From positions 1 to 46,544 of the forward strand of contig CANSTU010000018.1 in NCBI GenBank assembly GCA_947650005.1: 46,544 nt of DNA. The letters run 5' to 3'. The DNA is from an uncultured Lachnospiraceae bacterium (GTDB lineage: Bacteria; Bacillota; Clostridia; Lachnospirales; Lachnospiraceae). Made by a program: the position numbers and the translations under genes. Below are positions 31,874 to 40,099 of the stretch, one piece after another (within the stretch, counting starts at the first letter, position 1; each line of letters begins with the position of its first letter). The notes under the pieces are model-generated. The model made no database searches and was not told the DNA's origin. It saw nothing but the letters and a program-made list of their open reading frames with translations.

Positions 31874-34417
31874 TCAGGCATAAAAAAGGGCTTCATACTC
31901 CTCCCGTTGGATCGCCGTATCCCAGCCTCCCACATCTGTATCTTTTCTCATGTCAATGCCCGTATAAGATAGACTGGCGTCTTCGTAACGCTTGAACTTG
32001 AAGATCGCATCGTTCATCAGGCTCGCATTGAATACCCCGATGGTACAGAGCATCTCAAAATCCTTCACGTCCAATCCGGTCACCTTCCGAAAAAGTCCGG
32101 GTTCCAGCTGGGTGATAACATCCTTCAGGGTACGTTCACGGTACTCCGTTAAATACATGAAAATCGGCACCCTGGTGGCAAACTTGATCAATTTTTCCTG
32201 AATCTGCTTGCGCAGGAGCTTGTATTCCTTCTCCTCCTGGGTAAGCTCCCTCTTTTCCTTGTCCGTAAGCCGCCGGGATTCTTCCTTTTTCAATTGTTTC
32301 ACCCTTTCCGACTTGTTGATGATGATTTCCAAGTCCTGATTCAGGGCGCGGAAGCCTTCGATCTTCATCAGCGCGTCCATAGCCTCCCGGTTATTGATCA
32401 ACCTGGTTAGGGTATCGTTATCCACATTCACCAGAAGCGCCGATTCCCAGCGTCTGGCCAACAGCGTGGCAGAGGTGCCTGACAGAGCGATATCCAGCAC
32501 GTCTTGGGCGGAAATCTGCTTCATGGTGGAACCGTCATAGGCCAGAACAGGGAGAAAACTGATAAACTCCGCCACCTTGCGCTCCGGCTGATCTTCGTTT
32601 CCGTTCAGCCGGCAGGAATAGTCGGAAACCTGCCTCAACGCCCGATCCAGCGCGAAATCGAACACATAGCATTCCTGCTTCAGGATGATTTCACCGCCCT
32701 TTTCGTCCGGAACCGTCCAGGGAGACTGTACTCGGAACGCCGTCTGAAAATAGGTCTCCGGGCTTTTCAAGCTGCGCAGCATAAACACTCCCGTCCAGGG
32801 CTTGACCGTGACTGCCTGGGTCAATTTTCCACAGGACAGAGTGATGGTTTTTGTGGTAAGCGGATCTCCCATGGCCTCCAGCACCGGACGCAGGGCGTGC
32901 AGTCCCGTTCCCGCTCCTGTCCCCGCGCAGACCAGAATGCGGTAATCCGCGAAGAAATGATCCTCCTGCAGCAGATTGTACATGGCATAGCAGGAAGCCA
33001 CGTCAGGAAGAAACCACAGGGTATGATTCAACACCCTTAAGAGCCTGGTATCCGAAAAAGGCATGGGAGGACGTTTGTCCAGACCCAGCTTCATATCGTC
33101 CACATTGGAAGGCAGGTAGGCCCCTCTGATCAACGCAATCCACCTGGCCACCTCATTTTCATAGATAAACCGGGAATCCTCAACCCGTTTCGCCCGTTTG
33201 GCTGAGAAAAAAACGTTTAAATCGAATTCGTTGTACTCCCCTTCCATGGCGATCTGACGGATGCTCTCCGGAATCTGATAGGTCATCATCACCATACGCG
33301 GCAACGAAGCATAGGGGTTGCCGGGTCCTCTCCAGGTTTCCTTGGCTCTCTGTTCGTCGGAATAGGTCCAGCTATAAATCTGATCTTCTATGAATTCCCC
33401 GGAATTCATGGCGCGAAACGGCGTGCCGGACAGAAACAGATAGGCCCCCGTACGGATGGGCAGAAAAGTTTCGTCACAGGCATTATCCGCCTCCTGCGCC
33501 TTATATTTTTCCTGGTCGAAATCCACCTCCGCCTCCTCGTCCGGCTCCTCAAACAGCTTCTTCGCGTTCTCCCTCCAAGCGCCGAAATGGTATTCGTCGA
33601 AGATCACCAGATCCCAGTCCGTGGTGTGAATGAAACCGTTCTTCGCCTTGATTCCCCCGTTTTCATTGGTTCCCAACAGATCCTGGAAGGAGCCGAAGAC
33701 CACGATCGGCTTCGACCTATCCGCCTGACGGAAGGCATCGTCCACATTCATTTTCCGTTCCCGTGCGTCCTGATTGGAGACAAACTGCCAACCTTCAAAG
33801 TCCACATGGCTTTTCAGGTCTTCCATCCAGGCCGACTCAGCCGCGGGCTTAAAGGTGAGCACGAGCACCCTGGTATATCCCATCTGTTTGGCCAATTCAT
33901 AAGCCGCGAAGGTCTTGCCAAAACGCATTTTGGCATTCCACAGAAATTTCGGAGCCCGGCCGGGCTCCTCCCTCTTCGCCTGCTGATAGTAGGCACAAGT
34001 CCGCCTGACAGCCTCCCTCTGCTCAGGACGCATCTGAAAGCATTTGGTTCGATTTTCCGCGTTTTCCTTGCGATATCGGACAGAAAGGATGGCCGCGCGC
34101 ACCGCCTGTGCGTCACACTGAAACCACTCGTTTCTATCCTCCCCGGCATTGAGCTGCCGGTATCCTCTTTTTTGCAACGCCATATGTACATCGTGATCGG
34201 TAAAGCTGCTGCCGTCCGGGCGCATGGCCGACTCGCGCAGCACGATCCGATAGGGGACGGCGCTGGCATGCATCTGCTCGGCCACACGGGTTTCTACATC
34301 CCTTTTGGTATAGCCCACCTTCACATACCCGGCATGGCTGGCCACACCGGGCAGCATATATGCATAAATAGTGGGTGCAAGCTCCGGCCTTTGCCTAAAA
34401 AAATCCTGTTCTGCCAT
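31874..34417 (-). CDS. DEAD/DEAH (SF2) helicase with N-terminal GIY-YIG/T5orf172-like domain
   Basis: The 847-residue protein starts with a T5orf172/GIY-YIG-type nuclease-like domain, IYAYMLPG then YVKVGYTKRDVETRV within residues 15-110. An SF2 motor follows: Walker A NAKMRFGKTFAAYELA near residue 167, DEYH box VIFDEYHFG near 274, SGTPF as motif III and a second RecA-like domain with QTAFRVQSPW, as motif VI. A charged stretch rich in Lys and Glu (KKEESRRLTDKEKRELTQEEKEYK) near residue 730 may be a coiled coil. The start at 34417 is fixed by AGAGGGGAGCAAT on the leader repeat; the frame is open for 65 more codons upstream but runs through that repeat. Role inferred: translocating restriction subunit paired with the Eco57I-type methyltransferase gene just upstream. 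Confidence 0.87.
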   Translation of the reverse strand: MAEQDFFRQRPELAPTIYAYMLPGVASHAGYVKVGYTKRDVETRVAEQMHASAVPYRIVLRESAMRPDGSSFTDHDVHMALQKRGYRQLNAGEDRNEWFQCDAQAVRAAILSVRYRKENAENRTKCFQMRPEQREAVRRTCAYYQQAKREEPGRAPKFLWNAKMRFGKTFAAYELAKQMGYTRVLVLTFKPAAESAWMEDLKSHVDFEGWQFVSNQDARERKMNVDDAFRQADRSKPIVVFGSFQDLLGTNENGGIKAKNGFIHTTDWDLVIFDEYHFGAWRENAKKLFEEPDEEAEVDFDQEKYKAQEADNACDETFLPIRTGAYLFLSGTPFRAMNSGEFIEDQIYSWTYSDEQRAKETWRGPGNPYASLPRMVMMTYQIPESIRQIAMEGEYNEFDLNVFFSAKRAKRVEDSRFIYENEVARWIALIRGAYLPSNVDDMKLGLDKRPPMPFSDTRLLRVLNHTLWFLPDVASCYAMYNLLQEDHFFADYRILVCAGTGAGTGLHALRPVLEAMGDPLTTKTITLSCGKLTQAVTVKPWTGVFMLRSLKSPETYFQTAFRVQSPWTVPDEKGGEIILKQECYVFDFALDRALRQVSDYSCRLNGNEDQPERKVAEFISFLPVLAYDGSTMKQISAQDVLDIALSGTSATLLARRWESALLVNVDNDTLTRLINNREAMDALMKIEGFRALNQDLEIIINKSERVKQLKKEESRRLTDKEKRELTQEEKEYKLLRKQIQEKLIKFATRVPIFMYLTEYRERTLKDVITQLEPGLFRKVTGLDVKDFEMLCTIGVFNASLMNDAIFKFKRYEDASLSYTGIDMRKDTDVGGWDTAIQREEYEALFYA

Positions 34418-34418
34418 A

Positions 34419-34515
34419 TTGCTCCCCTCTGCGTGCAAAGCACGCACTCTTATCAGGGAGGTTGAAATTCCCTTTTTCAACCTTGCTTCCCTCTGCGTAC
34501 AATGCACGCACTCTA
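34419..34515 (-). repeat. SD-carrying palindromic leader repeat, locus E (two units)
   Basis: It begins at the methyltransferase stop codon. On the minus strand: AGTGCGTGCATTGTACGC, AGAGGGAAGCAA; hairpin GGTTGAAA/TTTCAACC; CTCCCTGATAAG; AGTGCGTGCTTTGCACGC; AGAGGGGAGCAAT and the helicase ATG. CUCCCU can pair with AGGGGAG, hiding the ribosome site. This is the clearest copy of the element. Confidence 0.75.
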
Positions 34516-36048
34516 AGCTTCCTCCGGCCGTTCCGGCCAGACAGAGGCCTCGATATATGCGATTTCCTCTTCCGTAAGGCCATATTTCTCGTACAGCTCT
34601 TCGTCCGTCCATGTCCGGCTAAAATCCTGCATGGGCACAAAGGAATAGACCCGTCTCATACAATCCTGCGTGTTTTTCTGCAGAGTAACCAGGAAATGGA
34701 AAAAACGGGTGCCCATGTATTCCATCACGTGCTCCGCAATTTCCCGGCTTTCAAAGGGCCCCACGAGCAGATAGGTTTCCGTACAGCAGGCTCCCGGTTC
34801 ACAGTATAGCGGCCTGATCACATCCGTTTTTCCGTCCCCTGAGCCCACCGCCTTGGGGACGATCACCTTGTGTTGATCCACGGCTTCCCGGTTTCTCGCA
34901 ATCTCCGCCCTCTGAACGTACTCGATCCTTCTGTTCGCATATAGTTTTACGCTGTCTTTAGAGGGTCTTTTCTTCGCCCCTTTATAATTGGTAATAAACC
35001 CGAACGGCTTCTTGGTGCTCACGATGGACGCAAAGGTATCCTCCCCCTTTGCCGCAACCTTATGCAGAATGGGGATCGCCTCATTGAGACGGATCACGAT
35101 GTCGCAGCCCGGTTCCCGCAGCAGCCGGTCCGCCTGAGATAGAATCCGCTCTCTCTGGTGCGTCACGAAGCGGCATGTTCCGTCGTACAATCTGTCCCGC
35201 AGAAAATAACAGACGCCGCCCTTGATCTCCACCCCAGGGAAGCAGTCCGACGCATCCGGAAAGTCGTGCAGCTCCCGGATGGAACGATCCGACATCATGG
35301 CATCCCTGAATTCGTCCAGCCCCCATCCTCCGGAAAACCACCTGGATGGGATAATCATCAAAAGATAACGCGGGTTCAGCTTTTTCGCCTGCTCGATGAA
35401 TTTGTGATAAACAGGCTTTGCCTGCGCGCCGTTATCGTCACCCGCCGTTGACAGCTGATACGGCGGATTCCCAATGATCACGTCAAAAGACATTCCCATA
35501 AGTTCCTCCGGTCTAGCATTATGAATGAATTCATAGGCATGGGCTTCCAGCCCCTCCCCCCTCTTTTGCGCAGACAGACTACCCTTCTGCGATGTTTTGC
35601 AGTAGATACACTTTCCGTTCTGCCAGCTATGCCCTATTTCCCGATATCTGATATTTCCCTCTTCATCTTCAAACCTGGATACAGAATACGCGCTGTTCGG
35701 ATATTTGGAACAATACAGGGTCCTTCTCGACAACAATCCCGTCAACTGTGTAATCGCAATCCCATACAACTGTCTGTGTAAAATATGGTCTATCCGCTCC
35801 TGCAGATCCGGTATCTGGCTTTCCAAGCCCACGATCAGCCGTTTCGCCGCCTCCCGCAGAAAGACGCCGGATTTGCAGGCAGGATCCAGAAAAGTCACCG
35901 ACGGATCCGTGAAAATCTCCTGGGGAAGCAGATCCAGCATGGCGCAGGCCACCTCCGGCGGCGTGAACACTTCGTCGTTCGACAGGTTTGCCAGGCAGGT
36001 TAATACATCCGGATTATAGACGGCCTGAAGGCCCCCTGTTTCAGCCAT
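34513..36048 (-). CDS. Eco57I-type N6-adenine DNA methyltransferase
   Basis: The 511-residue protein is a gamma-class N6-adenine methyltransferase. The start of the fold reads VFTPPEVACAMLDLLP; SAM-binding motif I is FLDPACKSGVFLREA, where lysine stands in the usual DPACGSG glycine position; catalytic motif IV is IIGNPPYQLS near residue 200. A region with four cysteines, YCSKYPN and CIYCKTSQKG, may be a small metal site. The C-terminal half should recognise DNA. Its ATG lies inside the end of the upstream methyltransferase-like gene (8-bp overlap), indicating coupled translation. It probably protects host DNA against the helicase-nuclease encoded next. Confidence 0.88.
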   Translation of the reverse strand: MAETGGLQAVYNPDVLTCLANLSNDEVFTPPEVACAMLDLLPQEIFTDPSVTFLDPACKSGVFLREAAKRLIVGLESQIPDLQERIDHILHRQLYGIAITQLTGLLSRRTLYCSKYPNSAYSVSRFEDEEGNIRYREIGHSWQNGKCIYCKTSQKGSLSAQKRGEGLEAHAYEFIHNARPEELMGMSFDVIIGNPPYQLSTAGDDNGAQAKPVYHKFIEQAKKLNPRYLLMIIPSRWFSGGWGLDEFRDAMMSDRSIRELHDFPDASDCFPGVEIKGGVCYFLRDRLYDGTCRFVTHQRERILSQADRLLREPGCDIVIRLNEAIPILHKVAAKGEDTFASIVSTKKPFGFITNYKGAKKRPSKDSVKLYANRRIEYVQRAEIARNREAVDQHKVIVPKAVGSGDGKTDVIRPLYCEPGACCTETYLLVGPFESREIAEHVMEYMGTRFFHFLVTLQKNTQDCMRRVYSFVPMQDFSRTWTDEELYEKYGLTEEEIAYIEASVWPERPEEA

Positions 36049-36655
36049 ATTCCTTTAACCTCCTGTAGTGAATCGGCGGGTAAGCCTTGATCAGAGTTCC
36101 TTCCCCCTCCAACAGCTGCGCAAAGGTGTAATCCTCCCGCTTCATCATCGGCCCTGTGGCAAAAGCCCATTGGCTGAAGATAATCGGCCTGTCCGTATCC
36201 CCTCCCATATCGTCCGCGCAACACAAGGTCAAGGCGTTCCCGCAGATAATATTGTGCTCCAGGATGTACCGGGCGGATTCCCGTACCTCCTCATTACGCT
36301 CCCTTTTCGCCACCGCTTTTTCATATTTCTGATTCCAAAGTCCATATAGCCGTTCCCGACAGGCAATGACGTTATCCCAAAGGAGTTCCACGCCATAGAG
36401 GCTTCCCAAGGCGAGCAGGGCATTTCTTTCATAATCATAGGGAACTTTTCTGTACCTTTTTGTCACCACATCCAGCTTCCGCCCCAGGATCTCCCACAGA
36501 AAATTCCCGCTCCCGCAGGCCGGTTCCAGAAAACGGGAATCGATGCGCAGGCATTCGTCCTCCACCAGGGCGCACATGGCCTCAACCTCCCGTTTCGCCG
36601 TGAACACCTCGCCATGGTCGGCCACGCGCCGCTTTGTCTTGACCTGCCCGTCCAT
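36041..36655 (-). CDS. Short methyltransferase-like protein lacking the catalytic NPPY
   Basis: The 204-residue protein resembles only the N-terminal half of an N6-adenine methyltransferase. It has HGEVFTAKREVEAMC as the X motif region and SAM motif I as FLEPACGSGNFLWEIL, then YGVELLWDNVIACRERL. Where NPPY is expected it has RPIIFSQWAFATG, so it cannot transfer a methyl group by the known mechanism. The next gene encodes a complete methyltransferase and overlaps it by 8 bp, so the two are made together and may form a heterodimer. The ATG overlaps the stop of the DUF3788 gene (TGATG). It could also be a remnant of a once complete enzyme, but the neat overlaps at both ends argue for a maintained subunit. 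Confidence 0.78.
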   Translation of the reverse strand: MDGQVKTKRRVADHGEVFTAKREVEAMCALVEDECLRIDSRFLEPACGSGNFLWEILGRKLDVVTKRYRKVPYDYERNALLALGSLYGVELLWDNVIACRERLYGLWNQKYEKAVAKRERNEEVRESARYILEHNIICGNALTLCCADDMGGDTDRPIIFSQWAFATGPMMKREDYTFAQLLEGEGTLIKAYPPIHYRRLKEYG

Positions 36656-37098
36656 CACTTCCCCTTTTCCCATCGCGCCGGCTGCCCCCTGCGGATTTCA
36701 ATCAGCCGGAATACGTCACGGTACATCCTGTCCTGATCCTCAAGGTCAATCATCAGCCACTTCTGCCCGTTTCCCTCCTCCGTCCGATCATAGATCTCCC
36801 TGATTTGCGCAGTACACTCCGGAAGAATCGCTTCCAAGGTTTCCTTTTCCTTCCTGCCCACCACGACCATCACCGTGAAGTAGGATTCCCGGGGATATAT
36901 GGTGCACAACGTCTTCCCTGATTTCTTAAATTTGATGTTCCAGCCCGGCTCCCAGCTGCAGGAGCTGAATTCGATTTTTTCCTTGCATTGGAATCCTTCC
37001 TTCATTTGGGAACAGAATTGGAGGAATACGGGGGTACGGATATAGCCTCCGATTTCCTCAAGGGTAGGGCGGCAGCTTTTATCCTGTAAATCTATCAT
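36655..37098 (-). CDS. DUF3788-family protein
   Basis: The 147-residue protein matches the DUF3788 pattern by eye: an N-terminal PTLEEIGGYI, a central WEPGWNIKFKKSGKTLCTIYP, then YFTVMVVVGRKE and a late WLMIDL. The family's role is unknown to me. The start at 37098 follows GGAAGG; the open frame runs further upstream through the promoter at 37199-37227 and is not credible there. It is the first gene of the cassette and its stop overlaps the next start, so co-expression with the methyltransferases is likely. It may be a passenger or an accessory regulator. Confidence 0.78.
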   Translation of the reverse strand: MIDLQDKSCRPTLEEIGGYIRTPVFLQFCSQMKEGFQCKEKIEFSSCSWEPGWNIKFKKSGKTLCTIYPRESYFTVMVVVGRKEKETLEAILPECTAQIREIYDRTEEGNGQKWLMIDLEDQDRMYRDVFRLIEIRRGQPARWEKGK

Positions 37099-37198
37099 GT
37101 ACGGCACCTTCCATGTAATTTCTTTGACAGTTCGGCTAAAACGATTGCATCCGGGCAAGAAAGGTATCTGGGACATTCCGCGCCGGTTTCCGTTATCC

Positions 37199-37227
37199 AT
37201 CATAACAGAAAAGGGGGGACTTATCAA
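37199..37227 (-). promoter_or_regulatory. Promoter of the DUF3788-methyltransferase-helicase cassette
   Basis: On the minus strand TTGATA (37227-37222), 17-nt spacer, TATGAT (37204-37199). The -35 overlaps the stop codon of hsdS. It separates this cassette from the type I system transcriptionally. Confidence 0.65.
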
Positions 37228-38588
37228 CTAAACACAACCTCCTCGAATTCCCTTTTTGCAAGCAGCCTCAGATCCTCCGCCTTTTGGCGTAATGCCCTTA
37301 TCTTTCCTTTCCTAACCGCTATCTGTCTGGCAATTTCGTCTTGCGTCGCACGATCCGGCAAAGGGAACTGCAGCTTCTTCACATTTTCCACACCGAGTTC
37401 CGTCTGATTTGTGGCCTGGGCGCTTTTGATCATTTCAATCTGTTTTTGGCCGAAGCTGCTGTTGATCAGATAGACGAGCAGCTGAGCGTTCACATATCTT
37501 TCATCGACCCTCAGGCACAGCATATGGCTGTCATAGAATAATCCGGCATGTCTCTCCTCTTTTATCCGGCCCGCCCTCCCCAGCGTACCTTCGCCGGTCG
37601 AATTGATCAGGATATCGTTGAATTGGGTAAGCAAACTCTTGTCTATCTTTTTGAGCCAAAGGGAGTCCACCTTCTTTACGAACGTTAAATCGATTTCATC
37701 CCAGCGATTGCATTTCTGGTTCAGCAGATATTCTTCACCCTCCTGGGCATATATGGGGCTCTTTCCGCGGGTGATGGACAAACACCATTTCGGCATATTC
37801 GAAAAAGAGCAGGCATTATCCTTCACAAACGAATAGGGAAAGGAAAGGACGTTCCTATCGTATCCCCACTGCGCAGTCTCTTTCAGACGGACGAATTGGA
37901 GCGTCCCTGATTTCTCTCTGCCCGTCCGCTTCCTGGTAACGATTCCCAGACTTTCAAATAAATAGTCTTCTATCTCCGCCTCCGAAGATTTTATCTCTTT
38001 TTCGCACATCTTCGCTTCCTTGATCGTGCTACCATATTTTTCGGCCAGCTTTCTCTGCTCCTTCAAGCTGGGAAAGGGAATCTCACAATCCATGAAATCC
38101 GCCTCGTTTACCCTCTGCCGGTTTGTCGTTCCATTGCTCTTGCTCTGCCAGTAGCTCTGAAATCTGAGGCTGGACAAAACGAGCATCAGATACGCCTCAT
38201 CCGCCCCGTACACATCAAATAGCCAAAAATCGTTGGTCACAATGGCTCCATCCAATGCCGGCGGAACCACCCCGAATGCACCATTTCTGGCATCTATTCT
38301 CGATAGGATCAATTGGCCAGCTTTTGCCCGAAACTGCCTTTTCGTACCTATTTCTCTTCCATATACCCTATCCCGTTCAAAAACCCCGTTCCCATAGAGC
38401 TTTACCGTGATTCTCCGATACTGCGTTGTATCCTCCACCATTATGACATCCTTAACCCGCTTCATGATGTCTGAAAGCTTCTGCATTTTAAAAGATGACG
38501 AAAAGCGGTTCATGCCGTAAGCATCCACGCTCCATTTGTTCAGCTGCGTAAAGCGGATCAAGGATAGAATTCCGTCTTGCTCTACCAA
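37224..38588 (-). CDS. hsdS: Type I restriction-modification specificity subunit HsdS
   Basis: The 454-residue protein has the two target-recognition domains and two conserved helices of HsdS. The first domain ends in IPFPSLKEQRKLAEKYGSTI; the second ends in FPLPDRATQDEIARQIAVRKGKIRALRQ. It gives the methyltransferase its DNA target of two half-sites. The start is taken as TTG at 38588, which overlaps the upstream stop and has GAGGAAGAG before it; a later ATG exists about 24 codons on. The order hsdM-hsdS is normal. No hsdR with motor domain is encoded in this window, so the type I restriction side appears absent or elsewhere. Confidence 0.88.
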   Translation of the reverse strand: MVEQDGILSLIRFTQLNKWSVDAYGMNRFSSSFKMQKLSDIMKRVKDVIMVEDTTQYRRITVKLYGNGVFERDRVYGREIGTKRQFRAKAGQLILSRIDARNGAFGVVPPALDGAIVTNDFWLFDVYGADEAYLMLVLSSLRFQSYWQSKSNGTTNRQRVNEADFMDCEIPFPSLKEQRKLAEKYGSTIKEAKMCEKEIKSSEAEIEDYLFESLGIVTRKRTGREKSGTLQFVRLKETAQWGYDRNVLSFPYSFVKDNACSFSNMPKWCLSITRGKSPIYAQEGEEYLLNQKCNRWDEIDLTFVKKVDSLWLKKIDKSLLTQFNDILINSTGEGTLGRAGRIKEERHAGLFYDSHMLCLRVDERYVNAQLLVYLINSSFGQKQIEMIKSAQATNQTELGVENVKKLQFPLPDRATQDEIARQIAVRKGKIRALRQKAEDLRLLAKREFEEVVFS

Positions 38589-40036
38589 TTCAGCTCTTCC
38601 TCCCTGCCCTCCGCTATCCGATAAATCCTGCCATCTTCCTTTATGGTATAGATGATGGAACCTCTCTTTTCCTGCCACAATTGATTCCTGATCCGGTATG
38701 TCTTGTATTCCTCCTGCAGAGGTTTTAGCTGGTTATTCGAAGAAACTGCCCCTGTGGCTGTTATCCCCGCGTCCTCCACCATCGCCATCGGAATTTCATA
38801 ATCAAAATACTTTTTAATAAGAGGCTTTGCTTTCTCAATAATTGCGTCTTCTATCGCGGCCAGCCGTATTCTGATTTCTTTGATCTTTCTGCGCGTCTGC
38901 TTCTTATTGTCCGGATTCTGCTCCAGATTTTCATTTTGCATGCGTAACTCCTCATCCAGACGGGCGATTTCATTCTGATAGGTTTCCCGAACTTCCTTTC
39001 TCGCCTTTTTCGTTACATTTGCATAGGTTATCTCTTCCTCTTGTGTAAACCGTTTTAAGAAAACGAGGCTGGGCTTTACCGTTGCCCCTGCGGCTGTAAA
39101 GACGTCCTGCGGTATGGAACAGATCAAAAGGATTTTCGCTCTGCCCTCAAAATATTCACGGACTTTCTGCAGATTGGAAGTATTTAACACGCCCTCCGGA
39201 AGGACCATTCCCATCCGTCCGCCCTTCTTCAACAAGCGTAAGCAGCGCTCCATGAATAAAACTTCCGTGAGCCCCGACATCTCGCCCACGTCGAATATTT
39301 TCAATAAAGGTTTGCCGATATTATCGTTCACCTGCTTTAACGCCTTCTCATAAGCGTCGCCATATTTTCGGAGGTATTGATCTATCAGCTCCTGATCCGT
39401 AAACTGATCGGCTTCGGAGATTTTCTGTCCTTTATCGATCCGCGCCCCAAACGGCGGATTGGTCAAAATAACGTCGAAACGCTCTTCAAAAATACCGTTC
39501 ACGTTTAACAGCCCGTCATGATGATGCACACCGCTGTGGCCATCGCCATGCATAATCATATTCATCTTGGAAGTTCTTGCCATCCGTGGATTCGCATCGG
39601 TGCCATAGATGCAGTTATGGGAAAGGCAATGCATCCGGCTGTTAATCTGCTGTGTATTCAGCTCTCCGTTCAGGGCATTCTGCATACGCTCTATTTTCTC
39701 ATTTATTACTAGTTGTTCCTTTTCGCTTTTCTGCTCGTAATCAGCCCCTTCCATGGAGCTGCGCAATTCTTCCTTTGCCTCCTTGATCTCTTTTTCTATT
39801 TTCTCTCTGATATATTCAAAAGCTTTGATTAAAAAACCCCCGCTGCCGCAGGTCGGGTCGCATACCGTCTCTCCTTCCATGGGATCCAGGATGTGGGTCA
39901 TAAAATCAACGATCGTTCTCGGTGTGAAAAATTGGCCCAGTTCTCCGCGGAATGTAGTGCCCAGAAACTTTTCAAAGGCGATTCCTTTGATGTCATCCTG
40001 TGTATCGGAAAGATTATAGGTTTCCAATTTTTCCAA
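38582..40036 (-). CDS. hsdM: HsdM-type N6-adenine methyltransferase domain (3' part of amber-split gene)
   Basis: This 484-residue segment has the HsdM core: GELGQFFTPRTIVDFM, SAM motif I VCDPTCGSGGFLIKAF, and catalytic LTNPPFGARI. It methylates adenine at the HsdS target. The reading frame is in fact open back to 40096, directly after a TAG, and continuous with the segment upstream (40097-40879); the two form one gene interrupted by a single stop codon. The coordinate start given here is a TTG without a clear ribosome site, so separate translation is doubtful. If read through, the product would be about 765 residues. Confidence 0.85.
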   Translation of the reverse strand: MEKLETYNLSDTQDDIKGIAFEKFLGTTFRGELGQFFTPRTIVDFMTHILDPMEGETVCDPTCGSGGFLIKAFEYIREKIEKEIKEAKEELRSSMEGADYEQKSEKEQLVINEKIERMQNALNGELNTQQINSRMHCLSHNCIYGTDANPRMARTSKMNMIMHGDGHSGVHHHDGLLNVNGIFEERFDVILTNPPFGARIDKGQKISEADQFTDQELIDQYLRKYGDAYEKALKQVNDNIGKPLLKIFDVGEMSGLTEVLFMERCLRLLKKGGRMGMVLPEGVLNTSNLQKVREYFEGRAKILLICSIPQDVFTAAGATVKPSLVFLKRFTQEEEITYANVTKKARKEVRETYQNEIARLDEELRMQNENLEQNPDNKKQTRRKIKEIRIRLAAIEDAIIEKAKPLIKKYFDYEIPMAMVEDAGITATGAVSSNNQLKPLQEEYKTYRIRNQLWQEKRGSIIYTIKEDGRIYRIAEGREEELNW

Positions 40037-40096
40037 TATCTGTTCAAAGCTGTTTTGCCGAATTTTAATGGTTTCCGTTTCTTCAAAAATATGGTC

Positions 40097-40099
40097 CTA
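40097..40099 (-). other. In-frame amber codon splitting the HSDR_N-HsdM fusion gene
   Basis: The frame reads EEFR, TAG, then DHIFEETETIKIRQNSFEQ with no shift. Related single-chain proteins, as I recall them, run through this point without a break. One base change from AAG (Lys) or CAG (Gln) would create it. Confidence 0.85.

Noticed and set aside
2844-34515. Reading the palindromic repeats as a CRISPR array
   Set aside because: Copies are dispersed, differ in sequence, sit before start codons and lack regular spacers or cas genes.
34418-34612. N-terminal extension of the helicase by 65 residues
   Set aside because: The extension runs through the palindromic leader repeat and into the upstream methyltransferase; the ribosome site fixes the start at 34417.
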